Shown here one piece after another: positions 25,965-37,412 of a stretch of 64,000 nucleotides of DNA. The notes beneath the pieces were generated by a model. That model ran no database searches. It saw only the letters and a program-made list of their open reading frames with translations, and had not been told where the DNA came from. Position 1 is the stretch's first letter. Each line of letters begins with the position of its first letter. The position numbers and the translations under genes were made by a program. The stretch is from Moringa oleifera (lineage: Eukaryota; Streptophyta; Magnoliopsida; Brassicales; Moringaceae), in assembly GCA_021397835.1 (NCBI GenBank), contig JAJFZO010000065.1, positions 2,595,001 to 2,659,000 of the forward strand, given 5' to 3'.

Positions 25965-26475
25965 GCTTTTGTTCACAGTTGTAAAACTGTGGACTATGTT
26001 GATGTGAACAAAAGTCAGTGAAAATAGTTCACAGTTCTAAAACTGTGAATAAAACGAATTTAGTTCACAGTTCATTAATGTTTTGTTCACAGTTATAGAA
26101 CTGTGAATAAAAACTATTTTAGTTCACAGTTCATTAACGTTTTGTTCACAATTATAGAACTGTGAATAAAAACTATTTTAGTTCACAGTTCATTAACGTT
26201 TTGTTCACAGTTATAGAACTGTGAATAAAGACTACTTTAGTTCACAGTTCATTAACGTTTTGTTCATAGTTATAAAACTGTGAATAAAGACTACTTTAGT
26301 TCACAGTTCATTAACGTTTTGTTCACAGTTATAGAACTGTGAACTAAGACTACATTAGTTCACAGTTCATTAACGTTTTGTTCACAGTTATAGAACTGTG
26401 AATAAAGACTACATTAGTTCACAGTTCATTAAAGTTTTGTTCACAGTTGTAGAACTGTGAATAAAACTATTAGTT
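25965..26475. repeat. Left subterminal repeat array, seven 59-bp units
   Basis: From 26063 the motif GTTCACAGTTCATTAA recurs at 26063, 26122, 26181, 26240, 26299, 26358 and 26417, exactly 59 bp apart. Each unit also holds a palindrome TTCACAGTT-ATAG-AACTGTGAA. Less regular copies lie at 25965-26060. In CACTA elements such subterminal motifs bind the element's DNA-binding protein (TNPA in En/Spm). Confidence 0.93.
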
Positions 26476-27154
26476 TTTATTTATTAATTTTTAAAAAAAA
26501 CAAAAACCAAATTGATAAATAATTAGAAATTTAAATTACTATTTAATTTATTTTTGTTTTTAACGTATAATAATTTAAAATTACATCATTATTTAATTCT
26601 CAATAATCTTAATTTTGTAATTATAATTCATATTTTTAATTATTATTTGATTACTTTTTTTCAAAATCAAAATTTTTTGCTTAGGATTTCACATTTTTCT
26701 ATTTACTTAAAAATAAAATTTAAAAATATAAAAAATATTGCATATAATTAAAAAGTAAACCATCACAAATGATTTTAATGGTACTACCACACTTCAATAA
26801 AATATAACACACCACCACCACTTTTCAAACAAAAAAAGCACTTCAATAATATTCACACACTTTATTGCAATCTTACACCACCACCATACCTCAATACAAT
26901 TTGACACCACCATTACTTCAATGTAGCGTACATTCATGATCATTTCTTTTATCATAATACACTTCAATATAACATATATTGATTACCATTTCGAAACTAT
27001 AATGAATCATAATTCTCATCTATGTGACCTTCCAATTATGTATGAAACACATAGAGGAAAATTAATTTACAAATTAAAAGTTAAAAAGTAAATACTTTCA
27101 ATTCCTAACTACTATATAATGCATTCCAAAATTTAAAATATAAGTCCTACACTT
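26476..27154. other. CACTA 3' internal non-coding region
   Basis: Very AT-rich at first, then a stretch (26770-26960) with repeated short motifs ACTTCAATA and CACCACCAC. No coding signal was found. It lies downstream of the Ulp1 gene and may hold its 3' UTR. Confidence 0.6.
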
Positions 27155-30100
27155 TTACCTGAATCCTAATATAATGCTCCATATGTATTGCCCCAACTCT
27201 TGTCTAACATCATCAAGCTCAGACTGACTGTAGGTATCAATATCCATTAGCTATACATGTAAAAAATATAAAAGTTAGTACAATTATAATTTCAATATTA
27301 TATACAACATTTTATAAAAACAAATTATTTAAAAACTTACTATTTTCGAGTATGGTGCATCATTGTTATGTCTGTTAATGATATCCCTCATGTATTTCAT
27401 CACATAATATCCGCACTCATGGTTAGAAGGTTGACGTGGACACTGCATTAGCATAATTTAGATGTTACATTTTATGACTAAAGATAATAAAATTTAATAT
27501 AACATATGGTCCATAATATAAATACCTTAGCAACAATACTTTGGCAATTCCGTCGGCTAACAGATGGCATGTCAATTGCGAAAAACATTCTAAAAGAGCT
27601 AAAAAAAAAAGAAAAAAGTTACTAATCTTGAAATTGTAATTACATATACTAATGTAAGTGTAAAATAATTAAACTCACATGGACATGAGCATGTCTAACT
27701 CAGTGCGAGAACCACGCCCTAGAGGATCAAAAACTGTATATGTGAACGCCCACGGCTCAACAATCACAAACATCCAATGATGCCTAAATTATTAAGCAAA
27801 TTAAATTATTAGTTATTTAACTAATGCAATTAAAAAAATTAAGTTCTTGCTTACGCGCTGTTATATGGGAAGATCACTACTCCTTTGTCACATGGTTGAG
27901 CTAATCTAGTTGCAATATGACGAGCTTGATCTTCTATCTTTATACCGCTCACAACTGATACCATCGATGGATCAGCAAATAAAATATTTTGATTGAAGTC
28001 CAGTGCAACCAAATCTTCGTAAAGTTTACTGAAAATATAAAAAACATATGTAAATGTGAATATGACATAATTATAAGATCAATAAACTAATAAAAGAGTA
28101 AAACACGTACACAATGTAAGCTTGAATGATAGTAACGCTTATCTCTTCCATGTGACAAAATTGTATTATATCTTCTCGCATCACATATATGGAGCCCTCA
28201 TTAGCAAATACCTCTTTTTGTAAAGGAATGGTGATGACTCCATCATGATCCATTACCTTTGTGACATGCTCATGCAATACCTTCAATGATAATGGCAACC
28301 CAATAGAAGACAATTGTTGCAATGATGGTTGTTTCACCAATGTTGATGCTCTTCTAACTTGCAACTTTTGCATCTTTCCTCCATTCATTGACTAAAAATA
28401 AAATAGTTAAGAAGTCATATCCAATAAATAAACTAGAAAAATTTCAACTTTTGATTTAAAATACCTCACAGTCACGTGTGATGACCCAATCTCGTGGCCA
28501 AGCAACATGTGTGCCAACTGCTTCAAACACAGTAAAAATTTCTGCCTCTACTATTGGGCGAGGCAAACGAGCATCGCCCCGAATAGCTACATCCACTATC
28601 ACCCTAACATCTCCATCAAGCAGAGGATGCCCATGGATAGTTTGATTCATAGTAGTATCTATGAAAACTGATCCATGGGCCACGATATCCTCCAAAGAAT
28701 CAATGTACAAATCGCATTGTACACACTACAATGAATAATCAAAGCACAATTTAATGTCTTAAAACTTTAATTCTTTTCTTAAATAGAAATATAACATGTG
28801 ACATACCTTACTACTGCATGATGTAGGCTTCGACGGACCAACTGGTGAAGGTTCAGGAGGCGATGTCGGACTTTTTTCATTATCATCTATTCCAGCTATG
28901 TTATTGCTAGCTCTATTTGAACGAAATGGCATTTGAATGATGTCCGGTTGGGTAGTAACTCTATCTAACACAATGTCATCCAAAACATCTTTATGTTGCG
29001 AGAACCACTTCATCATGTTCATAAAACCTTCTTTATCATATGGTGCTTCATTTACTGGTACGATATATGTTTTCATCTTCCCAAAATATGAGGTTATAGT
29101 TACCCCAGATCCCTGACCTCTAACACGACCAGGATGTTCAGGCGTGCCTAAAGCTTCTGTGAGGACATCATTCACATGTACTGGTTTAAATGTACCTTGA
29201 CTCTCCTGTGTCATTAACTCATCCTACAAGTCAAAATGCAATTGTTACATGAATGTGACATTTGAATAAATACAAATCAAATGAAAGTAAAGACTCATCA
29301 AATACGTACAATCCTTTCAGCACACTCTTTGGTCGCTTCATTTGTGTATCGTCCTTGTTTGTTACATCTTGCTGCTTTCCATAATGTAGCACGATCAATT
29401 TCTTCCTCAGTACCCAATGACTTCTTCTACAAGCAATCATACAAAAACATTTGATGTAGTTAATTAAAGTGAACAAAATGGATCCAACACGTGTTAAAAA
29501 ATTTGTGCCAAAAAAAAAATTAATTGACTTACAAGTTCGATCTCTAACCCTGCAAATCCTTTTCGAGCAAGACGATGATCATATATATTTTTCTTTCTTC
29601 TCTCTATTGCAACAATTCTCTTTCGCTATAATGTAAACAAATAATCAATCTTCAGTGAAAGTTTCAAAAATGAACATCTATATTTAGTTAATGTATTACC
29701 TGAAACTCCTCTGAAAGGCGAGAGTTCACAAATGCATGCCAAACATCTAAATCTATGAAACTTCTATATTCTGCTGGTGGCAGCCTCAAGTATTCTAGGT
29801 CGTCCATAAAAGGCAAGATGTATTTCCTCATAAGAATGCTTTTGAAGCTCCTCCATTTTTGTGCAGCAGATTGGAGTACATACCTTTTCAAAGTTACATC
29901 AATGTCATATGTCCCCTATAAAACACATGTACATAAATCAATGAAAACAAATCATGAGCATATAATTTAATTTTAAATGTAAGCACTTGCATATTTTATA
30001 ACACGTACCGAAATTGTTTCCCAAATCTTATTCTTTAACTCTTCTGGGACAGCATGCCAATTGTTAAGTGTAATAGGCACTGTATGTCGTACAATGACAC

Positions 30101-30272
30101 CAATATAGCTGTTCATCGTTGCACCATGCTTTCCGATTGGCTGTCCTTTCTCATTTAATTGGACTGATATCTTCTGTCCCATTGATCTACACTTAATAAC
30201 ATCAGGCATAGTGGTAATGCCTCGTTTTTTGCATTTCTGTGAGGCATGATCAGGTTGATCTGATGAACTCAT
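27155..30272 (-). CDS. CACTA second gene: Transposase_24-like / DUF8039-like / Ulp1 (C48) protease, 12 exons, frame intact
   Basis: Exons by GT-AG sites: 30009-30272, 29700-29915, 29533-29625, 29310-29426, 28807-29223, 28465-28725, 28111-28391, 27855-28028, 27679-27783, 27526-27598, 27341-27442, 27155-27250. They sum to 2,199 nt and join in frame to a 732-residue protein. Residues about 1-230 resemble the plant Transposase_24 family (MNSYIGVIVRHTVPI, ALWKAAR-like LWKAARCNKQGRYT). Residues about 370-456 resemble DUF8039 (VFIDTTMNQTIHGHPLLDGD). The C-terminus is an Ulp1-like SUMO-protease fold with His610 (HHW), Asp627 (FDPLGRGS), Gln671 and Cys677 (HECGYYVMKYMRDI). The domain names are from family memory and the exon model is my inference. 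No stop was found in it. Confidence 0.82.
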
Positions 30273-30430
30273 TAAATCTGCAAGATAAATACCAGCAAAT
30301 TAACAATACATATTCATAAAAACATATAAAGTTAAAAGCAATGAAAAGTAACATGTAAAAACTTACTTCAACAAAAAAATAAAAAAAAATATAAGGCATA
30401 TGCAAAGTTTAACATTACCTATCATATTAG

Positions 30431-33400
30431 TCAAACCCATACTCCTTCACCATCTTCCCTAGCATATATAACTGCATTGTCGTCTATTTGATCGAAGAGT
30501 TCAACGGATGGTAAATTATTACAAAAAGGAATATGATCCAGACTAATGTCACCCAAATCATCTTCTTCATCAAAGTCTTTTCAAGGTGTTGACATTACAA
30601 GGGACCATTTTGTATTGATTGGATCTTCAACATAAAATACTTGTCTCGCTTGTGACGCTAGTATAAATTGATCATTTTTATGCCCAATCCGATTAAGATC
30701 AACAAGAATAACTCCTAGATCATCAATTTTAACACCATGACTATTCTCATTCCAATCACATTTAAAAACTGGGACTCTAAATAAAGTGTAATCCAGCTCC
30801 CATATCTCTTGTATTACCCCATAAAATACCATATCACCATATACTGGATTTTTATCTTTTGCACTCGAAATTTGCATGGTATTAGCAATTAAAGTGACTC
30901 CACTATTTTGGTGCACTCTTGAGTTGTCCCTTTCTTTTGTGTAAAAACGACAACCATTAATGATGTATCCAGGATACTTGATTACTGTGACTTGAGGGCC
31001 ATGAGCAATCCATCGTAAAGTTGCTGAGATATTATGATTAGACGATGAAAGTTGATACCCAACCTACAATAAATAATGTATTAGATCAACCATTATGGAC
31101 ACATATAACTTAACGGTGGACTTGTAAAGATACTTACCCGTGTGCGCAACCAATTGATGAAAGTGCGATTATGCTCATCATGCAACCACTTTCGTCTTTT
31201 TGACTTCATGGGATTGTCAACAGTTAACTGGTTTAAGTGCTCGCTGCATGATAAGAATAATTCATGTAAACAATTGAAATTGTCTTTGATATGGTATAAT
31301 AAATGAGTTATAAATATTACCTTATGTAAGGCTGAACTTCACTTGTATTCGTTAAAACATATAAATGGGCTTGTTGAAGAAGATCATGGGAAACTTGTTC
31401 AATCCATCCACCAGCTAAAGGTCTTCCATTTTGAGTTGAATAATCAAATACATTCTTCCTTACAGGAATCCCAACAGATTCTGTATTCGATAAATAATCT
31501 GCACAAAATTCTAGTGCCTCTTCTGCAATGTATGATTCGGCGATACATCCCTCAGGCCTGTTACGATTTCGAACATAACCCTTTAACACCTTCATGTATC
31601 TTTCAAATGGGTACATCCACCTCAAATATACAGGACCACATAGTTTTACTTCTCTAACTAGGTGAACAGTTAAATGAACCATAACATCAAAGAAACTGGG
31701 AGGAAAGTACTTTTCCAGTACACATAGTGTTGTCACAAGTTCACGTTGGATGTCATCCAACTTAGAAATATCTACCACCTTTTGGCATAACGAATTGAAG
31801 AACATGCAAAGTCTAATTAAAGCATATCTGACATGTTTCGGTAACACTGCTCGTAGAGCAATAGGTAAGAGTTGTTGCATTAAAGTGTGACAATCATGCG
31901 ACTTTAACCCATATAGCTTCAAGTCATCCATAGAAACAAGATTTCTAATGTTTGAAGAATACCCATCTGGCACCTTAATCTCACTGAGCACTTTACAAAA
32001 TCTCCTTTTTTCATCTCTCGACAATGTATAGCATGCAGGTGGTAAAAATGTACGATTATTATGATGTTGTGGTACCAATTCATACCTTAATCCCATTTCT
32101 TGTAGATCCATTCTAGCTGCTACCCCATCCTTTGATTTTCCCGCAATATTAAGCAATGTGCCTACAAGACTATCACATACATTCTTTTCTATATGCATAA
32201 CATCAAGCACATGTCTGACATGTAAGGACTTCCAGTATGGTAAGTCAAAGAAAATTGATCTCTTCTTCCAACATTGTGAAATCACATCTTCATTATTTCG
32301 TTGATGTTGTTTTTTCGACTTCCCCCAAGAATTTGATAAACTTTGAACCTTAGAGAAGACCTCTTCACCAGTTAATGGTTGTGGAGCAACTCTAAATTCT
32401 TGTTTCCCATTAAAAGCTTTCTTCTATTTACGATAAGGATGATGTTGTGGTAAAAATCTTCTATGTCCAATATATGACATTTTCTTACTGTGCTGCAAAC
32501 GAACTGCATTGGTATTCTCAACACAGATAGGACAAGCATTGTAACCTTTAACTGTACAACCAGATAAATTACCATAAGCAGGAAAATCATTAATAGTCCA
32601 CATCAAAATAGCTCTCAAGTTGAACGATTCTTTTTGGTACGCGTCATAAACTTCCACACCAGTGTCCCACAATAACCGCAAGTCTTCTATGAGTGGTGCC
32701 AAGTAAATGTCTATATCATTACCAGGTTGTTTAGGGCCTGATATTAATAGTGTTAACATCATAAACTTTCTCTTCATTGTTAACCATGGTGGTAAATTAT
32801 ATGTCACCATAACAACTGGCCAACAACTATATCGACTATTTAATGTACTATGAGGATTAATCCCATCAGCTGAAATAGCAAGCCTTAAGTTTCTTGGTTA
32901 TACTGCAAATTCTGGCCACATATAGTCAACTATTTTCCATGATGGTGTATCTGACGGATGCCTCAACTGGCCATCAACTTCTTTTTGACTTGAATGCCAT
33001 GTCAGATGTTTCGATGTTTCAAAGCTTCTAAACATTCTTCTGAACCTAGGTATTGGTGGAAAATACCATAACACCTTAGCTGGCACCCCGGTCTGTATCT
33101 TGTTACTGTTCTTCATTATTTTCCATCTAGAAAGACCACAAGTTGGACACTGAATCTCATTTTCAAACTCCTTTCGATATAATATGCAATCATTCGGACA
33201 TGCATGTATCTTGTGATACTCCATGCCTAATGCATTTAATGTTTTTTTTTGGCATCATACATAGATGTAGGCATTTCATTATTCTCTGACAACATTTCAG
33301 ATATCAAATTTAAAAGTTCATTGAAGCTCTGGTCAGACCAATTGTACTTCGCCTTCAAATTGTAAAGTTTAACTAGAGCAGAGAGTTTCGTGAACTTTGA

Positions 33401-33805
33401 TGATCCAGAATACAAAGGTTTCTCAGCATCACTAAGTAGCTTCATGAACTGGTTAGCATTACCATTGTACTCTACAAATACATCTTGAACCATCTCTACA
33501 GTGTTATCAACTTCCTCCTCTTGGACGACCTCCCTATTAGCTGTAGCATTTCGACTTGTAAAAGACCCATCAAGACATGTTTCCCCATGCCATATCCAAT
33601 TATTGTAACTTCGATCAACTCCATTAACAAATAAATGATCTCGTATCTCACGTGGAGTCAGACGTTTCATATTACCACATTTAATGCACGGACAACGAAC
33701 ATGCTCAGGATTATCAGAATTTCGAATGGCATATTCCAAGAAATTAGTTACACCTATATCGTACTCATCTGACCTTCTATCAGCGAACATCCAAGTCTTG
33801 TCCAT
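30431..33805 (-). pseudogene. TNP2-type CACTA transposase, three exons, inactivated
   Basis: Exon 1 is about 31321-33805, exon 2 is 31138-31243 and exon 3 is 30431-31063. The start MDKTWMFADRRSDEY opens a transposase-associated N-terminal domain with CPCIKC. The TNP2 catalytic region has CPTCGLSRW, ISADGINPH, NDFPAYGNLSG and VLDVMHIEKNVCD. A DUF4218-like part follows (CFFDVMVHLTVHLV-type, PFERYMKVLKGYVRN). Exon 3 holds a DUF4216-like part (QVFYVEDPIN). Defects are an A9 run at 33242-33250 that shifts frame after YDAKK, and stops at 32898-32900 (TAA), 32424-32426 (TAG) and 30581-30583 (TGA). Related elements read through these points, so the gene looks dead at this locus. Confidence 0.93.
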
Positions 33806-33835
33806 TCTAATATTTAACACATCATATGTTAGCAC

Positions 33836-34904
33836 ATTAACTTGAATCTATCAATATATATATATGCATGTCAATCAATTTTTACAGGTAGGATGATCCT
33901 ATACCATTCAGAAATGCAACATTTATGTGGAGCACATGATAAATCATGCTTCATTTAATTTCATAAAAAATTCAACAACATTTCACTATAGTTCTTCGAG
34001 TACATGACCAATGTAGAAATTGAGGATCATATAATAATCTCCTCTATTGAAACAAATTTTTCAAATTTGGTCACTATCATTACAAATTTATTTTTATTTA
34101 ATGATGATCATTGTAAGTATTATTGCTATTTCATTTTTAATAATCATTACAAAAATACAAATATAATTATAAAATCTTATAAAATTAAATTATTAAAATA
34201 TTTTAACTAATAACCAATCATCATTTCACATAAAGTCTTTAGATAAATTTGTAAATCTTTATAATTTATAAGTTATGAAATGTTTTAATTTGTTACAATC
34301 AATAATTATAATAATTAATTTAAATCTCATCCTAAACTTCTTTTGTATTATTAAAAACTTTTTCTCATGCTACCATTATTCATGAGAAATAATACCGATT
34401 GGGATGTTTTTTCTTTCTTATGGTGACATTTGATTTTTCGATGTCATAGTGTGAAGTTACTCAATATACTGGAAAAATATTTGTATAGGAACAAGTGAAT
34501 TGATGCAATTTTGTATTTATATATAAACAAAAAGTAAATGAATTGAAAATAAAAATATAAAAAGTTACAGATTCTTCCTCCTTGATTGTTACATACAATA
34601 CTATTATTTGCTCAATACTTTATTTATAACATAATACTGAATATTAGACCATGAGTATTTCATTTGCCTTTTACTTTAGATAACGATTTATCTCATGCTC
34701 TAATTTAGGCTGCATGATAGTTCACTTGCTATTAAAAATTTCTCGAGAAGCAAACTTAAATCAAGGTCCACAAAGCTCCTTTTTGGTCATATTTGCTGGA
34801 GAAGAGCCATGCCAATAGCTGGAAAAGAACAAAAAAACATAAAAGCTGATACTAATAAAAAGAAAAAAAGGTAATTATAAATTGGGGACAAAAGATTAAT
34901 TCAG
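33836..34904. other. CACTA region upstream of the transposase
   Basis: AT-rich, with no coding signal. It is expected to contain the 5' leader of the transposase transcript. Confidence 0.6.
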
Positions 34905-35285
34905 ACCCCTCACTTAGGTCTAGAATCCTTAGTCCAAATCTGGAACCACTCAGCCAGGCCTGGAACCCCTAGACCCCTCACTCAGATCTGGAAACTCTAG
35001 TCCAGATCTGGAAACCCTCACCCCTCACCCAATCTGGAACCCCAACCCATTTTGGAACCCTTCACCCAGGTCCGAAACTCTCAGCCTAGATGTGGAACCC
35101 CATCCCAGATTTGGAACCCCTCTCACAATGATCTGAAACACTCAGCCTAGATCTAGAATTCCAACCAAGATCTGGAACTCCTCTCCCCTAGATTCGAAAC
35201 AATCAGCCTAAATCTAGAACACCAGCCCATATTTGAAACTATTCTCACCCAAATCCGAAACTCTCATCCCACATTCGGGAACTCA
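34905..35285. repeat. Degenerate tandem repeat with core AGATCTGGAACCCC
   Basis: Roughly a dozen imperfect copies of about 25-35 bp, with cores such as AGATCTGGAA and AACCCC alternating with TCCGAAACTCTCAGCCT. The block is clearly richer in G+C than its surroundings and lies about 1.1-1.5 kb upstream of the transposase start. Confidence 0.8.
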
Positions 35286-35749
35286 TACATCTAAATCTTG
35301 GATCTAAACAAATATTTTGAACCTCAAAATAGATCTAAAATCTTGATGAAAATGAAACCATGCATATATATAGAATCTCAATGGGAGGACAACCACATCC
35401 GAATTTGAGCTTAACAATAATGAAACTAAAAGCCAAAAATGAAGGAACAATAATTTCTGCATTTTAACAGAAAAGATGAGCATAATATTTCGGGAGAAAA
35501 GATATAACTTACCAGAAAAAGGGGAGGAGATATGGAACCCAAAAGCAAGCAACACTGCACACTCTTAATCCCTTCAATGTAAATGGCTAGGACCGATTGA
35601 ATGTTTGGTTTGCACATCTACACCCTGGAGAAGCTGTCCTCACAGTGTGCACTTCTTACCTAAAGAATCGAAGAAATGTTTGAGTAATTGGAGAAGAAGA
35701 ACGAATGAATTAATTAATTTGGCGATGTTTCTGGAGAAGATGCAAAGAT
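35286..35749. other. CACTA promoter-side region between the repeats
   Basis: No gene is seen. The open frames here are short and without recognisable motifs. Confidence 0.55.
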
Positions 35750-36000
35750 TTATTCACAGTTATGGCTGAAACTGTGAATAAAACATGCAGGGCTTTATTC
35801 ACAGTTACTGCCAGAACTGTGAATAAAAACCTTTATTCACAGTTACGGCAGTAACTATGAATAAAAGGTATAGGCTTTTGTTCACAGTTTCAGCCAGAAC
35901 TGTGAATAAAAACCTTTATTCACAGTTCTGGCTGTAACTGTGAATAAAAGTTTCAGGGTTTTGTTCACAGTTACTGCTGGAACTGTGAACAAAGGTTAGT
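35750..36000. repeat. Right subterminal array, inner cluster
   Basis: Paired inverted motifs TTCACAGTT...AACTGTGAA separated by 5-12 bp variable loops (for example 35754-35780, 35802-35825, 35836-35862). About five palindromes lie in 250 bp. Same core as the left array but with no fixed period. Confidence 0.88.
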
Positions 36001-36823
36001 TACTTTACTCACTCACTGTCACTGCTGCCTCCTTCATTCAATTGCACATGGATTCACAGCTTCACCAGAAAAAGAAAGCATGGGAGAGAAGGGGGAGGGC
36101 TGAGGAAGGCCGACTGTAACTTCGACTTGGTGGTGGTGGGCGTGCGTGAGCATCCCTTTCCTTCTACTGCTGTGAGGCAGCAGAGGGGTTTGCTTTTTAT
36201 ATATGTTCTCATCACCTTCTGGAGAGGGCATGACTTCCACCTGGATCCTCTTAATTCGTTTGGAATTAATTAATGGTTTGGTTTAACTTTACAGCATATC
36301 TCACAGTTAATTACCTCCTCTTGGCATCAAATTGATGTTTTGCTAGTTCCTCTTATTCTCAGATATCTGCTTATATATATATCCATCAAAAAAATCACAA
36401 AAAGATGCAAAAACAGAGGAGAAAGAGAGGGACAAAGAGGGAGAGAGTACCTTTGCTCGGAGAAGCTAGTTATTGTTATGCAAGTTAATTTCCTGCAAGA
36501 CACCCATGAATGGTTTCAATGAGACAGAAAGAAAACATTTGCAGGACGTTATAAGTGGACACTAATTTTCCAATTCAGACATGAAGCTACTGAAGTGATT
36601 TTCAATGGCAGAATCAATGGAAACTCAATATGCTTGTTTAAAGTATGCTACCATATTAGAAATTTAAGGGGATTATGAGCATAGAGTTACCCTCTTCTGC
36701 ATGTACTCGATTTTGGCAAACAGCAGCTCATTCTGGTTCAGGAGGGGGTTGAAGAAACGAAAGAAGAAAAGAAAGGAAGACCTATAACAGAGGCAAAAAA
36801 ATTCAATGCATGGTGCACATACC
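36001..36823. other. Spacer between the two right-end repeat clusters
   Basis: About 820 bp with no gene and no TTCACAGTT motifs. It includes a purine-rich GAGAAAGAGAGGGA stretch near 36418-36450. It may be transcribed leader or a later insertion into the right subterminal region. Confidence 0.5.
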
Positions 36824-37022
36824 TTTTGTTCACGGTTATAAACATAACTGTGAATAAAACTTCAACTTAGTTCACAGTTACAAGCACAACTGTGAACAAA
36901 AATTTCCTTTTATTCACAGTTTTAGTAACAACTGTGAATAAAAGGAATCTTTGTTCACAGTTTTATTACAACTGTGAATAAAAGTACTTTTATTCACAGT
37001 TGTTATTAAAACTGTGAACTAT
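36824..37022. repeat. Right subterminal array, outer cluster
   Basis: About five inverted TTCAC(A/G)GTT...AACTGTGAA pairs end 33 bp before the right terminus. The core matches the left array, with different loop sequences (TATAAACAT, ACAAGCAC, TTAGTAAC). Confidence 0.9.
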
Positions 37023-37055
37023 CCAGTGTGAAGTAATCCCATTTTTCTTGTAGTG

Positions 37056-37058
37056 ATA
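37056..37058. repeat. Target-site duplication, right copy (ATA)
   Basis: ATA directly after the terminal GTAGTG. It pairs with 25922-25924. Confidence 0.92.
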
Positions 37059-37334
37059 GTAGATGCATCTGATGGACGTCAAGTGGTTGATATTATCCTT
37101 CCAGGGCCAGAACTTCTTGTTTCATAGGGCGAATCCATCAAACTCGATCAACCATTAACGAGTAATCCTAATGTGGGTGGATTTGGTCAAGGGGATGCAG
37201 AAATAGCACTTCAAGATCCATCATGTGTCCAAGGCCTTTTGTTCTTCTTGGCCTCTGTTGTTTTGGCACAAATCTTTTTGGTTCTTAAAAAGAAACAGTT
37301 TGAAAAGGTTCAATTGTCTAAAATGAATTTCTAG
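37059..37334 (+). pseudogene. petA: petA (cytochrome f), right part after the transposon
   Basis: It resumes at [22 protein letters not shown], meets a TAG, then continues with [20 protein letters not shown], the C-terminal membrane anchor ([20 protein letters not shown]) and ends KMNF-stop at 37334, the normal C-terminus. Confidence 0.95.
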
Positions 37335-37412
37335 ATCCATGGATTTATCAATATCAAATTCATAAAAAAGAACATCCATGGATTTATCAATATCAAATTC
37401 ATAAAAAAGAAC
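37333..37412. repeat. 39-bp tandem duplication downstream of petA
   Basis: Two adjacent, essentially identical copies of a 39-bp unit starting ATCCATGGATTTATC. On the minus strand it would read VLFYEFDIDKSMD twice. Confidence 0.9.

Larger units (their letters stand above)
25925..37055 (-). mobile_element. Complete CACTA (En/Spm-type) DNA transposon, 11,131 bp
   Basis: The left end CACTACAACAAAATAG and the right end ...TTTTTCTTGTAGTG form inverted termini sharing CACTACAA(C/G)AAAA. The 3-bp duplication ATA matches the CACTA superfamily rule. Subterminal arrays of TTCACAGTT/AACTGTGAA lie at both ends. Inside are a TNP2-type transposase and a second multi-exon gene, both on the minus strand, so the right end is the promoter end. 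It interrupts the petA pseudogene and therefore arrived after the plastid DNA entered the nucleus. Confidence 0.97.

Noticed and set aside
25965..26475. CRISPR-like regularly spaced repeats
   Set aside because: The whole 59-bp unit is repeated with no unique spacers, it contains palindromes, and it lies at a CACTA terminus.
29231..29476. 81-codon minus-strand frame beginning MFTLINYIKCF
   Set aside because: It is an off-frame reading of exon 4 and its flanking introns in the Ulp1 gene; the spliced frame (KKSLGTEEEIDRATLWKAAR) is the coherent one.
33242..33250. Programmed frameshift at the A9 run in the transposase
   Set aside because: Two further nonsense codons downstream make a simple inactivating indel (or a sequencing error in a homopolymer) more likely.
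34004..34210. 68-codon AT-rich frame in the transposon
   Set aside because: Low complexity (Ile/Asn/Tyr/Phe), no motif, and on the strand opposite the element's genes.
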